Positions 1 through 5,698 of a DNA stretch of 9,072 bases are shown here, piece after piece. Position 1 is the first letter of the stretch. Every line of letters starts with the position of its first letter. A program made the translations under genes and the position numbers. Origin of the DNA: Anaerolineales bacterium UBA832 (GTDB taxonomy: Bacteria > Chloroflexota > Anaerolineae > Anaerolineales > UBA11657). A model generated the notes under the pieces. The model worked only from the letters and a program-made list of their open reading frames with translations. It ran no database searches and was not told where the DNA came from. The stretch is taken from the NCBI GenBank assembly GCA_002296125.1, contig DBHI01000092.1, positions 1 through 9,072 on the forward strand. Reading direction: 5' to 3'.

Positions 1-468
1 CTCTGGGAATCAATGAATGAATACACAAAACAACAGCAATCTCAACACCAACAATTATTCACACATACAAAAAAAGCAAATCTAAAACCAATGAACAAAC
101 AAGAAAAACTGGAATCAGAGTTCAAATTCAATCGAGCACTCATAAAACATCATCCTACATATTTATATAGAAAAGCACTTGCGAAGCATAAAACTACATT
201 TATATCCAACCTAAAACACATAGAAAATGGAAAAATTATAACTATCGCTGGAATAATCATCAAAAGACAAAGTCCTCCTACTGCTAGGGGTATTCATTTT
301 ATTACTCTAGAAGACCAAACTGGAATCATTAATGTAATAATCTACCCTTACATCCAAAAATCATACCTACAAGAATACTTCTCAAAGTTTGTAATAATTG
401 AAGGAAAAACTCAACACAAACATGGCTCTACAAATTTTATAGCACAAATTTTAAAAACACCTCAATAA
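1..468 (+). CDS. dnaE2: Error-prone DNA polymerase III alpha subunit, DnaE2-like, C-terminal fragment (5' end outside window)
   Basis: The reading frame is open to the left edge (Leu-Trp-Glu-Ser precedes the first in-frame ATG at 13), so this is the tail of a longer gene and ATG 13 is not the start. Seen: an LWE stretch, a QLF stretch, then a HHP motif near residue 50 of the fragment, followed by an OB-fold-like segment with KRQSPPTARG and FITLEDQTGIINVI. Known: the order LWE, LPLF, a HP motif, then RQRPGTAKG with ITLEDETG is characteristic of the C-terminus of DnaE2-type polymerases, which perform mutagenic translesion synthesis with ImuA/ImuB-type partners in many bacteria. The OB fold binds single-stranded DNA. 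The polymerase core and PHP domain lie upstream and cannot be judged. No imuA or imuB follows it. A DnaE1 tail is the alternative, but the ordered motifs fit DnaE2 better. The sequence is Lys- and Asn-rich, in line with low GC. Confidence 0.8.
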   Translation, partial: LWESMNEYTKQQQSQHQQLFTHTKKANLKPMNKQEKLESEFKFNRALIKHHPTYLYRKALAKHKTTFISNLKHIENGKIITIAGIIIKRQSPPTARGIHFITLEDQTGIINVIIYPYIQKSYLQEYFSKFVIIEGKTQHKHGSTNFIAQILKTPQ

Positions 469-532
469 CCATAACTAAACCTGGCAAGCTTCTTGCTCCC
501 AAATAACACTAAATCGACAAACATTGTATCAA

Positions 533-988
533 ATGACTAACACGACCAAATTAATTCTAGCAATATTACTAATACTATACATACCCATACTAACTTCATG
601 CGACACAATACTATCAACACAAATCCCAACGCCAACAATCACACCAACCCCCATACCAACTCCAACTCCAACTCCAGATCCATGTACTATGCAAGCAATG
701 CAACAAATAGCATCTGACATTAAAATACTCACTGAACTATACATACAAAACTCAGAAAATAACGAAAGCGTAATACATCTACTACCTAAACTATTAGAGC
801 TACGCGATGACGTAAAACATATAGTTGACATACCAATATGCGTAGAGAGAATGAAAACTGCCCTTAACACATACACAAATATTAACAGTGATCAACTTCA
901 AACTCTATTAATAAAACTAACTAACAACGATATTATCACCTCAATACAATCTGCCAGATCATGGTTAGAAACCACATTAAATAATTAA
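533..988 (+). CDS. Predicted lipoprotein with PT-rich spacer, function unknown
   Basis: Not recognised as a known family. Translation from ATG 533 gives 151 residues; an in-frame TTG at 524 is a less likely start because it only adds three residues before the signal peptide. Neither start has a clear Shine-Dalgarno. Seen: a short polar N-terminus with one Lys, a hydrophobic stretch at about residues 7-20, and a lipobox Leu-Thr-Ser-Cys with the lipidated Cys at 23. An alternating Pro-Thr spacer covers about 31-50, and a Leu/Ile-rich, probably helical domain of about 100 residues follows, with Cys51 and Cys103 possibly forming a disulfide. Known: such PT linkers hold a domain away from the membrane and are frequent in Chloroflexota and other secreted proteins. 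Inference: a membrane-anchored extracytoplasmic protein. It lies 64 nt after the polymerase gene and ends in a strong shared terminator. Codons are extremely C-rich and G-poor. Confidence 0.75.
   Translation: MTNTTKLILAILLILYIPILTSCDTILSTQIPTPTITPTPIPTPTPTPDPCTMQAMQQIASDIKILTELYIQNSENNESVIHLLPKLLELRDDVKHIVDIPICVERMKTALNTYTNINSDQLQTLLIKLTNNDIITSIQSARSWLETTLNN
623..682 (+). repeat. PT-coding low-complexity tract with CCAACT hexamer repeats
   Basis: This stretch encodes the alternating Pro-Thr linker, residues 31-50 of the lipoprotein. Within it, CCAACT is repeated perfectly three times at 656-673, followed by a partial copy. Such short in-frame tandem repeats can change length by slippage without breaking the frame. 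Confidence 0.8.
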
Positions 989-1009
989 CTATTAGTTAAA
1001 ATAAAAACT

Positions 1010-1052
1010 TAAACTAAAAAGCGGTCGAGAAAATCGACCGCTTTTTAGTTTA
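1010..1052. terminator. Bidirectional rho-independent terminator, perfect 19-bp stem
   Basis: Positions 1010-1028 and 1034-1052 are perfect reverse complements around the 5-nt loop GAAAA. The core is the GC-rich GCGGTCGA/TCGACCGC, flanked by A5 on the left and T5 on the right, so each strand gives a GC hairpin followed by a U-tract. It lies between the convergent lipoprotein gene (stop at 988) and hsp20, and the hsp20 TAA (1050-1052) is inside the outer end of the stem. It should terminate transcription from both sides. Confidence 0.93.
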
Positions 1053-1511
1053 TAACACCTCTAGTGCAATATCTTTTACTTTATTATCTTCCAATTTAGG
1101 CGCACTAATAGTTAAAACACCATTATTCAAAGTAGCTGTAACATTATCGCTATCAAAACTAGATGCCAACTTTATTGTTCGATACAATCGACCAACATTA
1201 CGTTCACGAACTAAATAGTTATTCCGTTCATCTTGATTATCACTAGACACATCAACCATAACATGCATCATCAACCCTTCAACTTTTACAGATATAGCAG
1301 TTTCATCAATACCTGGCACATCTGCTGTAACAATATATTCATTTTCATTTTCACATACATCTAGCATTAACATATTGATTACATGACTATCACCATACAT
1401 CCCAAAAGAGTTAACATCTAAACCTTTACAAAGAATACTCATTAATGACTGGTCAAACGGATTTGAAAAATAATGAGATTTGTGTGTAAAATACCTTGCT
1501 AAATTTGTCAT
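1050..1511 (-). CDS. Small heat shock protein, Hsp20/alpha-crystallin family
   Basis: 153 residues, a normal length for bacterial Hsp20. These proteins are ATP-independent cytoplasmic holdases that form oligomers and keep unfolding proteins soluble for DnaK/ClpB. Seen: a variable N-terminal arm (about 1-46) and an alpha-crystallin domain (about 47-140). The domain contains YIVTADVPGID near 59-69, the LVRERNVGRLYRTIKL strand region at 100-115, and the family hallmark NNGVLTISAPK at 129-139. An Ile-Ala-Leu near 148-150 could act as the C-terminal IxI/V docking motif. A GTG-started frame opens seven codons earlier (1532), but the Shine-Dalgarno AGGGAGGT at 1519-1526 sits about 7 nt before ATG 1511 and decides the start. 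One oddity is Leu-Ala-Ser-Ser after the RTIK strand, where many relatives have Leu-Pro. The gene is monocistronic, with its own upstream region and a terminator overlapping its stop. Confidence 0.93.
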   Translation of the reverse strand: MTNLARYFTHKSHYFSNPFDQSLMSILCKGLDVNSFGMYGDSHVINMLMLDVCENENEYIVTADVPGIDETAISVKVEGLMMHVMVDVSSDNQDERNNYLVRERNVGRLYRTIKLASSFDSDNVTATLNNGVLTISAPKLEDNKVKDIALEVL

Positions 1512-1518
1512 ATCATTT

Positions 1519-1526
1519 ACCTCCCT
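1519..1526 (-). promoter_or_regulatory. Strong Shine-Dalgarno of hsp20
   Basis: On the minus strand this reads AGGGAGGT, about 7 nt before ATG 1511. It is the best ribosome binding site in the window. It rules out the upstream GTG at 1532, which would place the site inside the coding region. Confidence 0.85.
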
Positions 1527-1530
1527 ATAC

Positions 1531-1551
1531 ACAGTTTATACAAATAACTGT
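1531..1551 (-). promoter_or_regulatory. Inverted repeat ACAGTT-N9-AACTGT in the hsp20 leader/promoter; candidate operator
   Basis: Six-base arms at 1531-1536 and 1546-1551 flank a 9-nt spacer, just upstream of the hsp20 Shine-Dalgarno. A minus-strand TATAAA (1540 to 1535) lies inside and could be the -10 box, giving a leader of under 20 nt; I see no good -35 partner. A repressor bound here would block that -10. The arm-N9-arm layout resembles CIRCE, but the bases do not match CIRCE (TTAGCACTC-N9-GAGTGCTAA). It could instead be an RNA hairpin if transcription starts further upstream. The 6-bp arms alone are modest evidence. Confidence 0.35.
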
Positions 1552-1662
1552 ATCTGATTTATTTATGTAAATAATAATCAAACTATATTAACTATTTCTA
1601 TCAAAAATCTTTGAAATACGTAAAATACACATAAAAAATATATTAGATAGAGATTTCAAAAA

Positions 1663-1681
1663 CAGCATGCTTTACTTGCTG
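1663..1681 (-). terminator. Weak candidate terminator at the end of the deacetylase operon
   Basis: On the minus strand CAGCA, a 9-nt loop and TGCTG are followed directly by five T (plus-strand A5 at 1658-1662). The hairpin contains the stop codon of the deacetylase gene, much as the hsp20 stop lies in its terminator. The 5-bp stem is short, so termination would be partial and some read-through into hsp20 is possible. Confidence 0.4.
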
Positions 1682-2679
1682 CTAGAACTTACTATCTCAG
1701 AAACAAACACGAATTCATATCCTTTCTCTTGCAAATCGCTAATCGATTCTTGAAGGGCAAGCAAAGTATTAAGACGTATATGTCCAATCCCAATAGCATA
1801 CCCCTTATTATCGGCCACATATGCTAACCTATATATCTGATCAACTATATGATTAACATCATCTTTTGAATCAAGAAATACATCTCTTGTAACTACAGGA
1901 ACTCCAATGGTTGACATAACACCATATCCAACAGATTCAGGACTAGTTAAGCTATCTAAATAATACATACCTACATCTTTTAGCACTGAACCCACTCTCT
2001 TCATACCAAACTCATCAGCGGTAAACAAAGATCCCTGATGATTATTCATACCAACTGCATTTGGAACTGCATCAATTGCACTTAAAACCTTAGATAAAAT
2101 TATTGATTCCGACATAGATGTTAGCAGACGAAAATTAACTTCACCCGGTGCATAACCAATAGCTTCCATTGGCATATGCACAACTAACTCATATCCATTA
2201 TCATAAATCATTGATGCAGAACTAGAACTAAACAAATTTCCTGGAATAACAGCATAAGTTAAATCAGCATCCAAATCTAAAAAGCCATCGAACACCCAAT
2301 CATTACGATAGCCAAAGTCATCAATAACAATAGCTATTAATCTACTTAATTCTTTTATATTGGAACTAACAACATCATCACTAAAATAAGGCACAACAAC
2401 AGAATCATCTGCAGTTAGAGCAACAACATGATTGCTTGCACATGATTCCGCAGATAAAACTTTAAAGTCATACAAAAACCGTGACTCCGTATTGATCCTA
2501 TATGCCTTACCACCAACATTGCGAACAATTGAAGGATTGAAATGATTATAATGTACTTCACAAGCACTTACATTCTTTCTAACATAGGATAATAACAAAA
2601 ACAACCACAACAAACATATTCCAACTTTGTATACGCTTCTACGTACCATATTCATGGAATCAACTATTGTCCTTTCCAT
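1672..2679 (-). CDS. Divergent polysaccharide deacetylase (YibQ/DUF610-type), exported or membrane-anchored
   Basis: 335 residues from ATG 2679; a TTG at 2685 and ATGs at 2655 and 2649 are also possible, and none has a convincing Shine-Dalgarno. Seen: a basic N-terminus followed by a hydrophobic segment (about 18-32) that may be a signal peptide or anchor, and a short linker region to about 115. The catalytic-type domain follows: IDDFGY at 119-124, HMPMEA at 168-173, NNHQGS at 212-217, DSLTSP at 242-247, TRDVFLDS at 264-271 and GIGH at 297-300. Known: these motifs in this order define the divergent polysaccharide deacetylase family, a NodB-like fold whose members are mostly of unknown substrate; the Asp-Asp and His residues are the presumed metal/catalytic set. 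The motif usually read as GHP is GHI here. Inference: acts on an envelope glycan outside the membrane. It is the last gene of a three-gene operon, starting 22 nt after the peptidase stop. Confidence 0.85.
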   Translation of the reverse strand: MERTIVDSMNMVRRSVYKVGICLLWLFLLLSYVRKNVSACEVHYNHFNPSIVRNVGGKAYRINTESRFLYDFKVLSAESCASNHVVALTADDSVVVPYFSDDVVSSNIKELSRLIAIVIDDFGYRNDWVFDGFLDLDADLTYAVIPGNLFSSSSASMIYDNGYELVVHMPMEAIGYAPGEVNFRLLTSMSESIILSKVLSAIDAVPNAVGMNNHQGSLFTADEFGMKRVGSVLKDVGMYYLDSLTSPESVGYGVMSTIGVPVVTRDVFLDSKDDVNHIVDQIYRLAYVADNKGYAIGIGHIRLNTLLALQESISDLQEKGYEFVFVSEIVSSSSK

Positions 2680-2701
2680 CTGCAAATCAGTATCAAAAAT
2701 A

Positions 2702-3853
2702 TCATTTAACTTTACTAGATAAGAACTTTATAATACCAGCAAATAATTTAGCTCTAGGAACTAAAGATGACACTAACAGATGTTCCTGCTTTGTATGATG
2801 GCCATCTCCTTCAACCCCCAAACCATCTAAAGTCGGAATACCCATAGCACCAGTAAAATTACCATCACTACCTCCACCAAACTGACCATGACCTAATTCC
2901 AAACCTAATTCAGAAGCTATCTTAATAGCCTCATTAATTAACGGCATAGATTGTGTACTTGGTTGAAACAATGGCCTAACAGGTCCTGGTTCCACTTCAA
3001 CAATTATGTTTACATCTTCCCTAGCTATACTCATCATATTTTTCACAATTTCTTTCATAGCCTCTTCAGTAGGTGCCACACACAATACTTCGGCATGACA
3101 TTCTGTCGGGACTACATTTACAAAATTACCACCTGAAACATTACCAACCCTATAAGTAATTTCATCTTTAACTTTAGAAAAAGATTCAATATCCGAAATA
3201 GTTCTTGACATCACACTTATAGCACTATGTCCAACTCCAACGGCAATCCCAGCATGAGCTGGCTTACCATATACATGAATCTTGTATCGAAGAAATGCAT
3301 GCCTCCCACTAATAAACTTGCGAGGCTTGGCAGGTTCAGGCACCAGAACATATTTATGATTCCTTGCCTCTTCCTCAATCAACCCTCTCGTACTAGGGCT
3401 ACCAACTTCTTCATCAGGTATAAACATAAAACTAATAGGACCATCAAACATATTGCCATCTTTAAGCAATTGTTCAACAACGTGACAGGCCAAGTACATA
3501 CCACCTTTCATATCAGAAACACCCGGACCAAATAACTTATCCCCTTCCCTTCTCACCTTCAAATCGCTATTGATAGTGCCCTCCAAATGTATAGTGTCCA
3601 AATGACCAAGAATTAATATCCCAGGTTGTGAACTATAACTATTTGAACCTATCCTTGCCTTTAATACATCTCCATATCCATCAACACCCTTCTTTCTATA
3701 TATTTCAGCACCAATACATTCCATAGTATGCTCTGCTAAATCCATCATTCGATTAACAGCATTCTTGTTGTAAGTTGGGCTTTCAACACGCACCCAATCC
3801 AAAATCCCCCTAACAACTTCATCTTCATCTACAACAAAATGATCAATGCTCAT
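2702..3853 (-). CDS. M20-family zinc metallopeptidase, carboxypeptidase G2-like
   Basis: 383 residues, a full-length M20A-type enzyme. Such enzymes are two-zinc hydrolases that remove C-terminal amino acids or cleave N-acyl/peptide amide bonds; the substrate cannot be told from sequence. Seen: GHLDT (His84, with Asp86 assisting), GPGVSDMKGG (bridging Asp114), PDEEVGS (catalytic Glu148, zinc Glu149), VPEPA (Glu173), and GHH near the C-terminus (His352/353) after a GGGSDGN-to-PTLDGLG block typical of CPG2 relatives. The small dimerisation domain lies at about 187-295 with KPAHAG (His200). All expected zinc ligands are present, so it should be active. There is no signal peptide, so it is probably cytoplasmic. 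Start: ATG 3853 has GGGAG about 8 nt upstream; an earlier ATG at 3868 has no ribosome binding site and would increase the overlap. The start overlaps the methyltransferase stop by 11 nt, which suggests translational coupling. Confidence 0.9.
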   Translation of the reverse strand: MSIDHFVVDEDEVVRGILDWVRVESPTYNKNAVNRMMDLAEHTMECIGAEIYRKKGVDGYGDVLKARIGSNSYSSQPGILILGHLDTIHLEGTINSDLKVRREGDKLFGPGVSDMKGGMYLACHVVEQLLKDGNMFDGPISFMFIPDEEVGSPSTRGLIEEEARNHKYVLVPEPAKPRKFISGRHAFLRYKIHVYGKPAHAGIAVGVGHSAISVMSRTISDIESFSKVKDEITYRVGNVSGGNFVNVVPTECHAEVLCVAPTEEAMKEIVKNMMSIAREDVNIIVEVEPGPVRPLFQPSTQSMPLINEAIKIASELGLELGHGQFGGGSDGNFTGAMGIPTLDGLGVEGDGHHTKQEHLLVSSLVPRAKLFAGIIKFLSSKVK

Positions 3854-4769
3854 AAAATACACTCCCATTTGAATTAGAATGTATTACAAGAGCATAAAAC
3901 GACGGATACTTCTGTACACGTTCTGCATCAGCTACAATAGCTCGCTTTAATAGATCTTCATAAGACATACTGACTTTCTCATAATCGAACATCTGATATA
4001 CACCTGATTTTCTACCTGATAATCGTTTCAGATCATTATGCGCATTATTACAAAACATTCCACCTAATTCAAACAACAATACATACGAATCATCTAAATA
4101 CATATGTACCAGTTTTGAAATCGTTCTTTTTGTGTATTGACGCACCCCATGCCAACCATACAAACGCAATCCCGAAGAACTTGGCAACAGATGCACCTGC
4201 ACAACTGGCTTCGTAGAACAACAAACAAAATCATGAATCTTATTAAACAACTCAACATCATATTGAAAATGCTCAATAGAACTTTGACTAAATATAAAAT
4301 TTGTACTCATTTCAAAAACATCTTCCACGTCAATCACATTAGCTTTAACAAATGACACATTCTCATTACTATTGATAATTTTTTTCCAATTAGAATCGCT
4401 TCTCTGATCGACTCCACGATAACTAACAATTCGACCATTAGACCATTTCTGCAATCTCTCAAAATGATTCCCTTTTCCACAACCCAAATCCAATACATTA
4501 ATATGACTAACTTCTGACTGTACTTTTTCCCATGGAAACTGACTCATAAATAGATTTGACAAAGTACGAGAAGGAGATGTCATTTTGTCATAGGACACGT
4601 CCCAATAACAACTTGACACATTAGGTACAAAATAGTTAACACAAACCTTTCTATTGTAGCTATTTGACAACCAAATATTATTAATCCAATTCAACATAAT
4701 CCATATAATTTTCTCGATTACATTTAATCCATAATCACTAGACCACGAATGCACAGAACTACTTTTCAT
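3843..4769 (-). CDS. Class I SAM-dependent methyltransferase, substrate unknown
   Basis: 308 residues from ATG 4769, chosen because GGTGGA lies a few bases upstream; an ATG at 4784 adds five residues but has no ribosome binding site. Seen: about 90 N-terminal residues without a recognised domain, then motif I VLDLGCGKG (about 92-100), an acidic residue after the second strand in YRGVDQR (Asp121), FVKANVID near 140-147, and FSQSSIEHF near 160-168. This is the usual Rossmann methyltransferase layout with SAM-binding glycines intact. The C-terminal third is Tyr- and Leu-rich and carries no motif I know. Inference: methylation of a small molecule or glycan. Grouping with an M20 peptidase and an exported deacetylase hints at an envelope or natural-product pathway, but nothing shows the substrate. 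It is the first gene of the operon, and its TGA overlaps the peptidase start. Confidence 0.82.
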   Translation of the reverse strand: MKSSSVHSWSSDYGLNVIEKIIWIMLNWINNIWLSNSYNRKVCVNYFVPNVSSCYWDVSYDKMTSPSRTLSNLFMSQFPWEKVQSEVSHINVLDLGCGKGNHFERLQKWSNGRIVSYRGVDQRSDSNWKKIINSNENVSFVKANVIDVEDVFEMSTNFIFSQSSIEHFQYDVELFNKIHDFVCCSTKPVVQVHLLPSSSGLRLYGWHGVRQYTKRTISKLVHMYLDDSYVLLFELGGMFCNNAHNDLKRLSGRKSGVYQMFDYEKVSMSYEDLLKRAIVADAERVQKYPSFYALVIHSNSNGSVFYEH

Positions 4770-4966
4770 AATGTCCACCAGCATTTACATACATTTGAAA
4801 ACATGAAATCTCACAAATCATATCTAAAACAATCTCCCATATCAAATAATCTAAACAAAAATAATGACAATCAATTTCACATGATTTTATGTTTAACTAA
4901 ATTTATACACAAGTAGCCTAAACATTCTGGTAAAATCATATGAAATTATTGAAATAACATTTATAA
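4770..4966. other. AT-rich divergent intergenic region, skew switch point
   Basis: About 200 nt between the divergently transcribed methyltransferase operon and ABC operon, so promoters for both should lie here. I count 29 G+C in the 120 nt from 4801 to 4920. The plus-strand excess of C over G holds to about 4900 (1 G and 14 C in 4801-4860; 5 and 9 in 4861-4920) and reverses in 4921-4980 (7 G and 5 C). No tRNA, small ORF or strong hairpin is visible. TAAAAT at 4931-4936 could be a -10 box for the ABC genes, but no good -35 accompanies it. Confidence 0.55.
4903..4911 (+). promoter_or_regulatory. DnaA-box-like 9-mer TTATACACA
   Basis: It matches the DnaA box consensus TTATNCACA and lies at the GC-skew reversal in an AT-rich stretch. 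I found no second consensus box in the intergenic region, and a real origin normally has several. It could be a chance match in AT-rich DNA. Confidence 0.3.
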
Positions 4967-5698
4967 ATGAGTCATATGAATTCAAACATCAACAATACTG
5001 TCGTACTTCTAAAAAATGTCTACAAGTCATTTGATGTAGGTGACCAATCAATTGAGGTACTTAGAGACTTGAACCTTGCCGTAAATACAGGTGAATTTAT
5101 AAGCGTAGTTGGACAATCAGGAAGTGGCAAATCTACATTACTCAATATGATAACTGGAATAGATTCTCCTACATCAGGCGAAGTTATAGTAACTAGAGAA
5201 CCAATACATGAACTAACTGAAAATGAGCTAGCTGGATGGAGAGGCACAAACATCGGAATAATTTTTCAATTTTTCCAGATGCTGCCAGCACTAAGCCTAC
5301 TGCAGAATGTAATTCTTCCTATGGACTTCTCAGGGCATATCCCACGTAGAAAACGAAAACAAAGAGCCACAGAATTGTTAGAATTAGTCGGTCTGGAAGA
5401 TCAACTACACAAACTCCCCAACATGGTATCTGGCGGACAACAACAACGAGCAGCAGTAGCCCGTGCTCTAGCAAATGACCCACCCTTATTAGTAGCAGAT
5501 GAACCAACTGGCAACCTTGATCCTAGAACAGCTGATGATGTTTTTCAGCTCTTTCTAGATCTTGCCAGTCAAGGAAAAACAATAATAATGGTGACTCACA
5601 ATCATTCACTTGCTAATCAAGTACCAAGAGCCATAGAATTAATGAATGGTCAAATTACGCGTGATGTTAAGTCCCCACCAGCAGGTGAACTCAAATGA
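4967..5698 (+). CDS. ABC transporter ATP-binding protein, LolD/MacB-like
   Basis: 243 residues, the usual length of a single-domain LolD/MacB-type ATPase. It hydrolyses ATP in the cytoplasm to drive an FtsX-type permease. Seen: Walker [10 protein letters not shown] (49-57), Q-loop FQ (100-101), signature VSGGQQQR (154-161), Walker B LLVADEP (174-180), D-loop NLD (183-185) and the switch His211. All catalytic motifs are intact. The residues following the Q-loop ([14 protein letters not shown]) are typical of this subfamily. Start: ATG 4967; ATG 4976 is an alternative. Neither has a Shine-Dalgarno, so initiation may be leaderless or weak. The last codons overlap the permease start by ATGA, a sign of coupled translation. 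The substrate is not determined; relatives move lipoproteins, macrolides or peptides, or act as mechanotransmission machines rather than true transporters. Confidence 0.93.
   Translation: MSHMNSNINNTVVLLKNVYKSFDVGDQSIEVLRDLNLAVNTGEFISVVGQSGSGKSTLLNMITGIDSPTSGEVIVTREPIHELTENELAGWRGTNIGIIFQFFQMLPALSLLQNVILPMDFSGHIPRRKRKQRATELLELVGLEDQLHKLPNMVSGGQQQRAAVARALANDPPLLVADEPTGNLDPRTADDVFQLFLDLASQGKTIIMVTHNHSLANQVPRAIELMNGQITRDVKSPPAGELK

Noticed and set aside
484..496. Small hairpin GCAAG-CTT-CTTGC after the polymerase stop, considered as a terminator
   Set aside because: The stem is only 5 bp with a 3-nt loop, and no T-tract follows on the plus strand.
529..876. 115-codon open frame on the minus strand with a Gly-Val repeat
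   Set aside because: It is antisense to the lipoprotein gene; the Gly-Val repeat is just the complement of the Pro-Thr codons, and it has no family motifs.
1525..1545. TTATACAAA and TATACACAG near hsp20, considered as further DnaA boxes
   Set aside because: Each departs from TTATNCACA, they are over 3 kb from the skew switch, and AT-rich promoters yield such matches by chance.
1552..1662. Spacer upstream of hsp20, searched for CIRCE, a small ORF, an RNA gene or a ROSE-type thermometer
   Set aside because: No CIRCE consensus, no ORF with a start and ribosome site, and no upstream segment complementary to the AGGGAGGT ribosome site was seen.
2951..3535. Two plus-strand open frames (61 and 102 codons) inside the M20 peptidase region
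   Set aside because: They are shadows antisense to a complete, motif-bearing peptidase gene and show no domain.
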